Below are positions 43,455-55,265 of a stretch of 64,000 bases of DNA, one piece after another. Made by a program: the position numbers and the translations under genes. Under the pieces are notes generated by a model. That model did no database searches and was not told the DNA's origin. It was given only the letters and a program-made list of their open reading frames with translations. The DNA is from Caprella mutica (taxonomy: Eukaryota; Arthropoda; Malacostraca; Amphipoda; Caprellidae). Each line of letters begins with the position of its first letter. Within the stretch, counting starts at the first letter, position 1. The DNA lies in contig CANNZV010002477.1 in NCBI GenBank assembly GCA_947561585.1, positions 1 through 64,000 of the forward strand, in the 5' to 3' direction.

Positions 43455-43999
43455 TTAGTATCTAAAATAATGGCCGAAACCGCATGGTTTGTTTATAAAA
43501 TTCAAATTTGTGTAATCAAAACAAAGAGTGTACAATCTTCTTTTTGAGCATCAGATCAGTGATTCGCTCAACTGTTACTCACAGAGTACTAAAAAACTTT
43601 AAAAACAAATTATAAAATATATACTGAACCAAATTGTATGCGGTTTGCAGAATAATGATCGTAGATCTTAGTTCTATAATATTGTGTTATAAAATCATTT
43701 TTTCCCCGGAGCCTGGAGAGGACCTTTAATAATAGCTGCTTACAAAGAATTGTAACGCTAGAGCCTAGAACAAATTTTCTTTATTATAACTCATAGAAAA
43801 TGACTAAATGAGATGCATAATCAAGGAGTGACAATTATAAATATATTTTCCTTGTTAATTTTTCTAGCTTTAATTATTGTTTGGTAATAACAGCGAAACA
43901 AATGCTAGTAACAGCGAAATAGAAATATATAGGTGTATGTCAAGAATTTATATAATTGTAACTTCTTAAAAATTTCATTAAAAAAACGTCAAAAAGTAA

Positions 44000-44767
44000 C
44001 CCAGAAAGTACTCTCACTTTCGATGTCAAAAAAAGTAACCAAATAGATCCTCTGTATCGTTTAGATTCATTTTAGAATATCACATGCAACATTTAACTAA
44101 ATAAAAAAAACAATCTAAACGAAAGCGATTAAGAAATGCAATAGACACCATATCGATATCAAATACATATACCTCTAAATTAAAAATATATATTAACTGT
44201 TTCAATGGATGATTGATACCGATGTACAAGTACTCAGTACTCTTTCTCAATGATGCAACTATATTTTACTTATTGTTTCTAAATAGTAATGATAAAGAAA
44301 AATCTGATCTTTCAGATACATTTTCGGTTGGCGATGCAACACTATTCTGATTATAAATGGTATGAAATTTTAGGTATCTATTCTAAAACGAAATTCCGTA
44401 ATATAATATATATCTAATTACTGGTGTTGTTTTGATTCATTTAGGTAGATATCGGAATTGATCACAAATTATACGAAATTTTAGATATCTATTCTAAAAC
44501 GAAATTCATTAATTGATAGACTGGTGTTGTTTCGATATGCATTAAACTATTTCTGATTAGAAAATAAACGATGCGGACTAGAGTGAAGATTTTTGGATGC
44601 TGATGGTAGAAACAAAGTAGATTTCTAACCAGTCAAATAATTTAAATGCTGATACATTCAGTTAGATATCTAATTTAAGTGTATTTCATATCTATTTCCG
44701 GCATGCGCTACCAGCGCAACGAATTAGACACAACCCGATATCGAATAGATTCGGACATGTTTGCTGG
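44000..44767. mobile_element. Shorter relative of the CCCAGCAAACAT element
   Basis: Starts CCCAGAAAGTACTCTCAC and ends GGACATGTTTGCTGG. The left part parallels 37741-38040. Contains a ~115-bp direct duplication (TCTATTCTAAAACGAAATTC at ~44378 and ~44487). Confidence 0.6.
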
Positions 44768-45351
44768 ATTCCTTATGAAAATGTTTTCTTTTCTAATTCA
44801 AATGTTAAATGAAATTTTTTTCTAAGAAACTAATGATCTAAATTATTATAAATATACTGCGAGTTGTAAATTAACTATACCTACAATTTTCTTCGTTCAG
44901 TTTTAAAGAATTATGCTAAGAATTATTTGTTATTGGAGAGGAAAGAAGTTAAGGTTTCATTAAAGAGTTTAAACAAGTACCAAATTACACACATATTTTA
45001 TTTATTATTATTTGAAAAGAATAAAATTCTATATGTCATGTTCACCATGATAATTTCTTTTTAGTCTGGTTATAACCAAATTCAGGGTAAATTCCGAATT
45101 CTTTTTAGGGTATTAGCCTCTGTAGGTTTGGAAGAAACTTCAAAGTCGTGCTTCTGACATTCATTCATTCATTAATTCATGTATGTCTCCGTGCTAGTAG
45201 CTTAACCGTGATAGACTGTTTATTAGGTAGCGTTTATTTCTTTTCTTATTATTATAAAACCTTAATTCATGGCAAACTTAATTCACAATCAATACTTATC
45301 TTCCAAATTATCTTACGAATCAATCAGATATGAATTACATAACTCTTTTTC
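44768..45351. other. AT-rich stretch, nothing recognised
   Basis: A 61-codon frame at 45148-45333 has no known motif; I do not call it a gene. Confidence 0.45.
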
Positions 45352-45359
45352 GGCTTTAG

Positions 45360-45846
45360 CAAAGACAATATAAGATAGACGCTCAACTTGATAGGGCACA
45401 TGCAAGAATAATAACAACCAATCAGAAGCAATCAGTAGCATACGTCAAACCAAACAATAATAATTGTACGACCCCCCCCCCATTGAAATTCACAGGGGGA
45501 TAATCATTAGTCTAGTCGTTATAAATATAAATATCCTCCCTCTACTGATTAGGGATTTCATAACTAATTACTTTATAATAATTAAGTCTACAAGATCGCA
45601 TATGTGGTTCAACTTAGTATTTTAAATGTAATCTAGTAATCTACCCCTTTTTAACAAAGAATAATCATAACTAGGTTAACTAAGCAGGTATAAACCCATG
45701 TAGGTAACATATTGTCTTTGAAGACACTAAGTTGTAGGTGTACATTAACGCTGATTGGCTAGAAGTTGAGTCCGATCACTGACGTCAGTGCAAACATGCT
45801 CCGTATTTTATAACATGGAGTTGAGCATCTATCTTATATTGTCTTA
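45360..45846. mobile_element. 487-bp hAT-type MITE
   Basis: GGCTTTAG is duplicated exactly at 45352-45359 and 45847-45854. Ends are ~28-bp inverted repeats sharing AGACAATATAAGATAGA and GCTCAACT. It is non-coding, with a C9 run near 45473. The 8-bp duplication suggests the hAT superfamily. Confidence 0.87.
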
Positions 45847-45854
45847 GGCTTTAG

Positions 45855-46143
45855 TGCAGTGGGGGTATTTAGCGGTCTGTCACGTTAGTGTGACACCGGA
45901 TACTTTACTTTGTTCGATTTAGTAGTTGGTAGCCCTGATATGTATATACCTGTCATCATATTTCTGATACTTTTCTAAAGTTCCTTTTTCATTCGTGTTT
46001 TTCATTTATCGCTCCATATGTCAGTATTTTGTTCCATTTACCATAGCCTTGAAACTTTTATTTTGTTCCAGGCATTTTATTCACAATGTACGTATTGAAT
46101 TATACCTTTTGTGTTCTATGAAAGATTCTACTTCTCAAAAGCC
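45855..46143. other. AT-rich stretch, nothing recognised
   Basis: No ORF or repeat identified. Confidence 0.4.
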
Positions 46144-46146
46144 TTA

Positions 46147-46737
46147 AGCCTGTATTACACTGTGGCGCTCGCTATGGTGGTGTTGTCTCTCTCTACAGAT
46201 ATGGCGCTCACCATTCTCAAAATTGCTATTACACTAGACGAGTCGATATGGCAGTGATCGTGCATTGGAATTTAGGGAAAATTGAAAAATTTACTATGAA
46301 ATGAATCGTAGCATTAAAATTCGATGTCATCACGAATATATATTTAGTTAATTATCTTTTTGATAGTTTTGTGAAGCAATTCCGTGCCTATATTTTAAAA
46401 AGTTTAATTTCATTGATTGTATGGCAACACTGAACACTGCACAGAAGCGTTCATTCATTTTTTTTATCACACAGTAGCCATACAAAGTCTTAAATAACTT
46501 TTAAAATGGAACAAAATACCTTTTCCACTACTTCAAATCTCTTTAGCAGGTTTCAGTGACAATTTTATCATCTCTAAAGCGGTGGCGGTGTTCGTTCTAT
46601 CGCGCAGTGAGCGATCACAATTTCATGGCACTCGCCATGGAATTGTTCGCTATTAGAGAGAAAAGGGGCGGAGTTAGAGAGAAAAATAACAAAACCGTGG
46701 CGACCGCCATGGCGAGCACCACAGTGTAATATGGGCT
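46147..46737. mobile_element. 591-bp MITE with TTA target duplication, copy 2
   Basis: TTA at 46144-46146 and 46738-46740. Same ends and internal sequence as 39611-40202, roughly 90% alike by eye. Confidence 0.88.
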
Positions 46738-47072
46738 TTACACGCCATTATCTCTTGCACTAACTTGGTAAGTTAAGTTTTTTCCATGTTGAAATTATTA
46801 TAGTGCGAAATCTACGTTATTGTTATATTTGTATTACTGATCAGATCAATAATTTGTAGACTTTAGATACGTGACTTTTCTGAATAACTTGTTGATAAGT
46901 AACTAATTATATGTCCATAATCTATTTTTGTTTGTAAATCTCGTATTCTGAAAACTTATCGTTTTCAGGTCACGAGCGTGAGTGAATATATGATACCAAG
47001 ACGGCTACGTTCATTTACCTCGTTATCTGTTAAGATACCCTTTTTCGGTACAATATATATGTATATAATTAG

Positions 47073-47992
47073 TAGAGCCCGGACAAATGCCAGAAAGTCC
47101 TAAAATGCCATAAAGTCCTCAAATATCATAAATTCTTAAAAAGATGAAAATTTCTTATTTTGGGCTTTTTTTACTATTTACTAATTTGGTAAGTCGGTAA
47201 AGTTGATGGGTTATATTGGCAAATTAATACAACGTTATAATTCAATCAAAACCAGTCTGAATTATTATATAAATAAACTAACTATCACTTCAAGAATTAA
47301 CATAGTCACCACTGTATCTAGTTTTCTGTAACTCTTCACATCAATTTTTTACCATAGACTCTGCCATTAATAAAAAAAATAAAATTGCGAATAATCAATA
47401 TAATAAACTATTCAAAGAGAGATATGTAGAACCTAGTAATATTTGTAATATTTACAATAGAGAAACTGTCAGGTTCAGGTGACAAAGATTGTGTTTTGTC
47501 TTGTAAGAGGTTTTTCCTGTACAACAGTTTCAGAATATATTCATTGGTCTAATTATCTAATATATGGTTTGTTTAGTCTGCGGTTGTCTTCAACGAGGGT
47601 TTACCGTAAATACAAACTTCGAATTTAACATTGGAATTAGTTACATTTCATAATTTCAATTTACCTAACCTTTTTTATAATACTTTTAGGTTAAATTTAA
47701 ATAAATATACTATAAACTAGAATCATTAAATTTTCAAGGAATTAAATGTTTATTTGTTTTCACCATTTTTTATTTAAACGGACTTAAAACTGATGATTTT
47801 ATATTCCAAAATGCTAATTTATTCGTTGTAAATACCTATTTATCAATCCTAAAAGTGTATAAGTCCTAAAATGCCATTTTTAGATCTAAACTGCCTTTTT
47901 TGAGGTCCATAAATGCCTTTTTTGAGGTCCATAAATGCCTTTTTTTAGGTCCTAAAATGCAATTTTTATAGGTCCCAAAAGTCCGGGCTCTA
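47073..47992. mobile_element. 920-bp hAT-type non-autonomous element
   Basis: A perfect 8-bp duplication, ATAATTAG, lies at 47065-47072 and 47993-48000. Ends are exact 12-bp inverted repeats (TAGAGCCCGGAC). Near the right end three ~22-bp units around AAATGCCTTTTTTGAGGTCC repeat (47890-47960); subterminal repeats of this kind often bind hAT transposases. There is no transposase ORF. Confidence 0.93.
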
Positions 47993-48224
47993 ATAATTAG
48001 TCTCAATAGCATGTAATATAAACAAAAATCATAACAATGCCATTTTAATGCATCAGAATTATGGGACATAAATAATTGTTCCACCATGCAATTGTACTCA
48101 TAAATGATAATTTTATGGTGGGTTACATAGTATCACTCCATGCAATAAATGTAACAAAATAAATGGGTTAATTAGAGTCCCACAGTGCCCCAAAGAAATA
48201 AAACTAGTAAATCAATGCAAATAA

Positions 48225-48545
48225 AATCTTAGATTTTTGTGTTAGGTAGACTCGTAGGCTTGCTTCATTTACTATCACCTCTTCATTTTCCTCTTCAATC
48301 CGAGAGTACAGTCACCGGTGCTTGTGTCCCTTTTCGTCACATTCCTTGATAAGTGACTGCATTCACGGAGTAGCTTTTCTGCATTCATAAGCATTGACAT
48401 TTGATACCGACGGTGGTAGATGATTCTTTTCATTGATTTCCTTTCTTATTGCTTCTTCCAGTGACTTGTATTTAATTTCCTTTTGACGTCAGCGATAATG
48501 CCTTTGGTTTCGAAGCAGACGTTAAACTCATACTAAATTTAAATT
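48225..48545 (+). repeat. Dispersed repeat R, copy 2
   Basis: Uninterrupted in the region where copy 1 is split. Ends GCAGACGTTAAAC. Confidence 0.82.
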
Positions 48546-51041
48546 ATAAACAATACATGGTCGTTTGCATTTGATCGTCGATAATAATTCCAATCGCAAT
48601 TTACCACGAAATTCAAAAACCTATATAGTCTGCCCGACATTCCCATTTCACGATAAAATAAAACCAACATGTACAGTAACCGACAACAACTGACTATTTG
48701 CCGATAACGAGTTTTCCGATAGGGTATATTATTCATTACTACATATCAATGGAACGCGTATCCGGGTGATTATCAAACAATTAAAACACATTATAATCTA
48801 TAATGATAGGTTGAGAAGATAAAACCTTTTGATAGATACATGCTTTTATTGACTGTATTTAGTTATAAAACAATATTAGAAAAGGCCGAGAAGGTATTTA
48901 ATATTTAGAGTAATATTAAAGAAGGAAATATTCTTATATTAAATGAAAGAAAAATTGAAATAAGAAATTGCATGGACTGCAATGATTTAAATTGAAATAT
49001 ATATTGGTAGTACTTTTAAAAACTTGGGTGATAGATAATGTATGCAAAATAAATTTATGTTACAAATAAAATATTATCCTTGATTTCCGTTTCAACATAT
49101 ATATGTTTAAAGGATAATCAAACGGAATCTAAATTGTTGGTCACTGGGGCAGCGTTGAATTTGATTATTGTTGAATTTACACGATTTAAATTTTATTATA
49201 AATTTAATTGATTCATATATATCTGTCTATTATTTCGTGTGTTCCCCTTAGTTTATCTCTTGAGCCTTGGCATAACATACATATCATATTCGTATAGTTT
49301 CTTAAACTTTTAAATGATGAAATGTTGTCCAGCTACCATAAAAACAAATATATATATTCCGTGTTGTAACTTTCCGCAGTAGAATTTACCTAGAACCGGT
49401 AGGAATATAAAGTGAAAAAATTATATACTATTAACAAAGAATTAAATATTGCAATACAAATATCTAGAAGACAATTTTAAGTTCTCTTTTTTAATCTTTG
49501 CTCAATTTAAAACTAATATTAAGACGGTAACAATGTTTTTTTGCTTGAGTTGTGTTAGGTTTTCTAGTTTTCATTATTATTCATTCAATTAATTATTAAT
49601 GAAAATGTCCAATTTTTCCAGGCTTCTACCTTTTCACTTTACAACCTAAAATATAATTATTATCAATCAATTTTTTTCGTTAATATTCTGAATCTAATTG
49701 GCTAAAACTTTATTCACCTTCAAACCCTGATACAAATTAAACTATTTTAGTGCTGTGGCATAACCATTAGTTGAACTTGCATTCATTGGCGAGTAACAAA
49801 TATTATGAAGAGTGCCATTTCAAAACAATATTGTTAAAATATTTCAATTACCACATAGCATTATAAAAGACAAGCTAGCTATTAAATTTAGTTACACTTT
49901 AAAACATACCCGTTTCGTTTCCATGCACATCTACTATAAATTAATCAGTATTGAATGACATCTATGGATATCATATAATTTATATATAAAAAATATGTTG
50001 GATTTTTTGTTCTATATACTGTATATATATTTTGAATACTATATAGTTATTTTGATCCTATATACTTATTATGAAATGTTATTTAAGATGTTCGGTTGGG
50101 GTTTTCACTAGCAAAGAAAAAGAAAGGGTAACTTCTAAGTTTCTAACTAAAAAAAAATTGCAAACTCATTAACGGTGAACTTGATTCCGTTCTTCAAAAA
50201 CTATGTAAACAAATGGCGTCATACAAAATCAGATGAAGTAATGTCAAAATGAGAATTGTATAGGTGCGAAAAGTAAATATAGATAGAATATGTCAATAAA
50301 CAATATGTTTCGTTAGCTTCAAGTACCTAGATAACTTTTATATATTTAATACAAGGCTGGTGGCACTTATAAGTTGGCTTATTTACAAACTTGTAAAATA
50401 CATGGTAGTACCTAGTAACCTATTGTATTTACAATATAGCACTCAAATGATCATTATCTAACATATAAGCTTGATTGCCTATAGTGAAAGGTTATTTTAA
50501 GCACAATTTAACGAATGAAAATTTCAATAAAAATTCTCATTTAATCAGATAAATGCAAATGTGTCTTAAACCCTTCAGTCACATTTACTTCACTGGAGAT
50601 TTTAAAGGCTATTAAGCTGAAAATTATATGTGAATAGAGTGTAAAACGTGATAAAAAACATATTTAATTTAAATTAATTTCCATGAAAATGCACATTTAA
50701 CTCAATAATAGCACAATTTTTATTTGGAAATAACTAGTGTGACGTTACTCGTTTTAATCGATGTCACGTTCGTGTAGTATTTTCGGATGTTCCAATATTG
50801 TACTTAGCATAATTTACTATTTATTTACGATGACCTATACCGTTATACAAAACCACTACCCTAAAAAAACTTTAGGTACTTATAAAAGTACGGTCGCTTG
50901 GTGGGGTATTTAAAAATAGCCTTGTTTTTAATCTTTACTCTCAAGCGTGGTTTCAACGTGCCTGTAACACAATTACAAAATATTACCACCTAGGTACGCT
51001 AATAAAAATTATATGAAATAAGAATATCTGTATACTGTATA
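48546..51041. other. AT-rich stretch without recognised features
   Basis: About 2.5 kb with no credible ORF, RNA gene or repeat that I could match within the window. Confidence 0.5.
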
Positions 51042-51049
51042 GCTTGAAA

Positions 51050-51308
51050 CAGGGTTGCCGAAGGTATTTTCTTGATAGTACCAGATTATACACTGAAAAA
51101 GTACCAGATTGGACACAAGAGTACCAAAAACCTCAAATTTCCATGAAATTCAACGTTTTTTTTTTGCTTTATGTTCGTAAAAATTGAAAATATTCTTGGA
51201 AAATGAGGTAATTAGGGAGAGGAAAAAGTACTTATCTGGTATTTTTTAGAAATACAAGAGAGCAAAAGTACCAAATCTGGTACAATAGTACCAGGTTCGG
51301 TAAGCCTG
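51050..51308. mobile_element. 259-bp hAT-type MITE
   Basis: GCTTGAAA is duplicated at 51042-51049 and 51309-51316. Ends CAGGGTTGCCGAA and TTCGGTAAGCCTG are inverted; further in, GTACCAGATT pairs with AATCTGGTAC. CAGGG-type ends with 8-bp duplications are usual for hAT MITEs. Confidence 0.9.
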
Positions 51309-51359
51309 GCTTGAAATCAACAACTTAAAAACGTACTGGCAGTAATTTGACTATCCTTA

Positions 51360-52037
51360 AGCCCCGTCCAGACGGTCAAATATTTTTAGAGAAGTGACAA
51401 ACTTAATGACAAACTAAATGACAAACTTATCGTCATTTTTCAAGGAGTGTCTACACGGTCAAATTTTCTCGCCAAAAGTTTGAGGTTCACTGGCGTCAGT
51501 TTCGTCAAAATTAATGTTATATATCGTGAAAAAAAAAATGATATAACTTGGTATGTATATTTTTTAAACTTGAACAGTAAGAAACCAGAAAAAATAATTT
51601 GTTTTTAATGACAAAATATCGTCTTGAAAAGGATAGTCAAAAATAGATCATAGAAGACAATTCACAACGTAGGTAGCCTACCTATAACTTAGATCTAATA
51701 CATTCTAATACAACCAAGTATTAAAGAGTCTGTCGTCAGCCATTGTAACTAGATAGATACTAAGTTTGAAAAAATGAGGTTTTTGTAGGTGTACCTAGCA
51801 GTAACAAACTAAAATGACGCGCAAATAAAAAAATATTATTGCCGGAAAGTCAGTGTGTACTTCAAACTTTATCGTCAGCAAATAGTTTGACAAACTTTTT
51901 GCTGACAATATCCAACATGTTGGAATAAAAAAACTGATGAAAAGTTTGACGGTTTGCTGACGCTAGGAAGTTATCGTCATTTAGTTTGTCATTAAGTTTG
52001 TCACTTCTCTGAAAAATTTGACCGTCTGGACGGGGCT
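51360..52037. mobile_element. 678-bp MITE with TTA target duplication and ~65-bp inverted ends
   Basis: TTA at 51357-51359 and 52038-52040. Ends start AGCCCCGTCCAGACGGTCAA and stay inverted for about 65 bp, with internal ATGACAAACT repeats. The end sequence is distinct from the 39611/46147 family although target and first bases agree. Confidence 0.9.
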
Positions 52038-52040
52038 TTA

Positions 52041-52610
52041 GACACAAAGGAACTTCAAATATTAGGACGCTCAGACGCTGATTCACTAAACTGACATTCC
52101 TAATATATAGAGTTTAACTCTCAAAACTGAATATATTACCTGGAAAGATACAGAAATATGTAATGCAAAAACATGAATACAGCTTGAAAACGCGGAAGGC
52201 CCAATATTAATAGTCAGTGGTCACACAAACCCCTTAAATAATACTACAAATATAGGGGGTATAATTCAATCACCGAACATCACCTAATTAAATAAAACCA
52301 CACTCCCGATTGTAACGCTATTGAATCTAGAAAAGAAATAGGGGGACATTTGAATAGCCGAATAGTACGTAAATTTCGATCAGAAAAATGAGGGGTAAAT
52401 CTAGGTCACCGAACAGAACACAAAATTTCAGTAAACACAGCTTATAATCGCACTACAGGATTTAGAAGCAAATAAAGGGGGTAAAACTGAATCACCGATT
52501 AACAGACAAACTCCAATTAACTAAACAATGGGCATAGACTAAATCATAAGTATATTATATAAGTGCTCTTCCACATATCTCACACGACCCAATATCCCAA
52601 ACTACAGGGT
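52041..52610. other. Intervening sequence, nothing recognised
   Basis: Several short GGGG-containing stretches with loosely similar AAATAGGGG contexts (52250, 52335, 52390, 52475), too diverged to call a repeat. Confidence 0.4.
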
Positions 52611-52612
52611 GT

Positions 52613-52985
52613 CCGACACTTTTGTTGTCAAACTTTAACATAAAGTTGCTTTCGTCGAAATAAACACTGTTTTTTCTATGAAGGTATGGTCAAAAATGCT
52701 CAGTTAAAGAGTTACAAGGTTATGAATGTAGTATCTGTACCATTTATTATTATTAGTTAACGTCATTTTTTTTAATGTTGCAATAAGAAACAAAACATTT
52801 TTAACAGTAATTATTAGGAGCATAAGAAACTTAATCTTAAATTAGGTTACGTGTTTACAAAATGTGTTCAAACTGCCTCCCATTTGTTGCGAAGCATGCG
52901 TTCAAACGTTTGTCCAATGATTGGCGGACGCGAGCATAGACACCAGGAGTTTCACGAATCCATGCGGGAGAAACATTTGTAGAAA
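52613..52985 (-). pseudogene. 3' remnant of a DNA transposon: transposase C-terminus and right end
   Basis: On the minus strand an open segment from ~52980 to a stop at ~52860 reads PAWIRETPGVYARVRQSLD and ends NGRQFEHIL, which recalls the C-terminus of DDE transposases (G-x-x-F-E-H-[IL]-L ending). Below it an AT-rich ~240-bp stretch ends in CAGGGTGTCCGACA (plus strand ~52614-52627), a familiar kind of mariner/Tc1 terminus. The rest of the gene is absent. Family assignment is tentative. Confidence 0.5.
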
Positions 52986-53684
52986 ATATTTATTCAAATC
53001 TATATAATCTATATAATCTCTATTTTCTAATCCATTTATCTATAACTGAGAGCAAATTTCATTAGTTAGAACAAAATTAGCAGAAATAATTTATTAGCTA
53101 AAAATCTGTCACGGATTATGATATTATGCTACCTCCTTGAAATTTGCTCTCCGGCATCACTGTCATGCTCTGTATAAAGTTTTTCCAGAAAAGCAGTCCA
53201 GTCCAATCCATGATTTAAAAACAAACCTAACACGAAATTGCTCTGTTGCCGCCATGCGATGTCAAAAATTGTGAATACCAAGTGGTACTAATTTTCGAGC
53301 TAAAAAGGGATAATTAGCCATTTGATAAATTGATCCAGCGAACAACCACCAGGAATTACCATAATTCACTCTATAAAATGCCCGATCATTGAAAAATGGA
53401 ATCCTGAAATCCACTAACGGAATTGACCTACTTCACCCTATGAAATGTGTTCTCTTTTGAATTGGGATAGTAAAGGGAAGATGATAGGCTAGATTGGTGA
53501 GACCGGAGCATGAAATACACCCCATGGAAGGACATTGGCCGACGTCAGGAAGAACTTGGAGCGATGCTGGAGTTATGGAAAGGTTGGTTGGCGTAATAAT
53601 CATATATTCGTGACAGCTAGAATTTTCTTTCAACGTTGTTCTCTTAAGTTAGTATCTTGTCCCCATTTATTTGCTTTATTACTT
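52986..53684. other. Sequence without a supported gene
   Basis: A frame at 53535-53837 is open mainly because it runs into the 18-bp repeat; its upstream part shows no known motif. Confidence 0.45.
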
Positions 53685-53689
53685 TGTTA

Positions 53690-53850
53690 CTTAAAATACT
53701 TGAATTACTTAAAATACTTGAATTACTTAAAATACTTGAATTACTTAAAATACTTGAATTACTTAAAATACTTGAATTACTTAAAATACTTGAATTACTT
53801 AAAATACTTGAATTACTTAAAATACTTGAATTCTTAAAATACTGGAATTA
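53690..53850. repeat. 18-bp minisatellite, about eight copies
   Basis: AAAATACTTGAATTACTT repeats, the last copies degenerate. Confidence 0.94.
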
Positions 53851-55042
53851 CTTTCGTACTACTAATATAGATGACTAATATTATTGTCATTAATTTCTAT
53901 TCGCAGCTAATTTGCTGATGGCATGCTTGTTCAGATTGTTGAATGTCTGCACCTCCAATTCCTTAGTCCTTTGTAAACCTATATTTTCAATTTGTTGTGG
54001 CCGTTCCAAATTACAAATGAGCGTCACTAACTCCATTAAAAATTCTATTAGTTATTTGCGGTTAAAATTCTTAGTTGCACCTTATTTAACTGTTAAATTC
54101 TTGATACATAGTTTATTTAAAATTCTTTAGATATAGTTTATTTATGAAAGTTAAAATTCCTAATTTAAATTCATTTTACTAGATCCGCAAATTAATATAA
54201 CTTAAAGGATAGATTAAAATTGTTATGTAAAAATTATAGTATTGTTAATTTAAAGTTATTTGATATATAGAAAAAATAAAACGTGTATTAATATCCCCCA
54301 TATTGGTCACTTCGTTCTTATAAACTCTTTTTTAATTCTTAATAAAAAGGAAGATTTCATGTAGTTAGTTTAATTTTCTATGAAATTTTCTATAGTTGAT
54401 ACCAGGACACTTTTAGGAGCAGCAAATCCAGGCCGACTAAATTACGCTTTGTCAACATTTCTTGGCCACCTCGGTAAATGGATATAACTACTGCACATTT
54501 TTTCTTTTGAATATTTAATTGAAAAGGTATTCGTAAATAATCCAAACTCGCTTCATGAACTACAACGGAATATTTCTATGAAATTATCATCTTTTCATCA
54601 GATATGCTGAGAAGAGTGATGCAAAACATACAGGACAGCTAAGGTTCATATGTGCTAATTAATGGAGGAATATATTTGAAATAATTTTTTTATTAAAAAC
54701 TTCAAATTTTCTTCTTTTATTTGCAGTTTACTAGTTAGGTTTATCTTTTATAGTTTGTGCGTTATAAAGTTTTAAAATGGTAAAGTCTTTTTTGGCCCAC
54801 CCGTTATAATTGATGTTAATATTACTTGCATAATATATAATAATAAAGTATACACCTTAACGTTAATTAATTTCCTTAAAAATATGGTAAGTAGAATCAC
54901 CGGAACGTACTGGAGACAGGAACGGACCAAAATTGAGCTGTTATATTTTATCTTACATTAAACACAATATAATATCATATGCCCAAATTATAGTTTTTAC
55001 GTTTATATCAAGTCTCATTCGAAGTCTCCACCGACCGCTAAT
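53851..55042. other. AT-rich stretch, nothing recognised
   Basis: No credible ORF or repeat. Confidence 0.45.
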
Positions 55043-55150
55043 CTTATGAGTAGAGCTAGGACATTGGGTCACTTAAAAAAGAGCAGTAGTAGCGGTCAAA
55101 ACGAGCACTTGTAGCGCTATAAATGTGCAGTAGGAACGATAGAAAAGAGC

Positions 55151-55265
55151 ATTTGGAGCACTTATCGGGGCATTTGAGGCACTTATCGGTGCATTTGGGG
55201 CACTTATCGGAGCATTTGAAGCACTTATCAGTGCATTTGGAAACAGTTATTGGTGCATTTAAGGC
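55151..55265. repeat. 21-bp subterminal repeats of the 8.8-kb element
   Basis: Five units beginning GCATTTGGAGCACTTATC, with small changes. Confidence 0.9.

Larger units (their letters stand above)
42077..43725. mobile_element. TTAA element, long copy in reverse orientation, with internal insertions
   Basis: Flanked by TTAA at 42073-42076 and 43726-43729. The outer ~260 and ~350 bp are reverse complements of the 577-bp element at 28401-28977. About 1.04 kb (~42335-43370) is extra and holds a fold-back element and a LINE-like coding fragment. Either this is a composite, or the short copy is an internal-deletion derivative. Confidence 0.85.
41690..43990. repeat. Dispersed repeat X, copy 3, split by a TTAA element
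   Basis: 41690-42072 and 43730-43990 are consecutive parts of the repeat seen inverted at 38060-38440. The break coincides with the TTAA element at 42077-43725. Confidence 0.7.

Noticed and set aside
53535..53837. 100-codon ORF ending in YLKYLN repeats
   Set aside because: Half of it is the 18-bp minisatellite in frame; the rest shows no recognisable domain.
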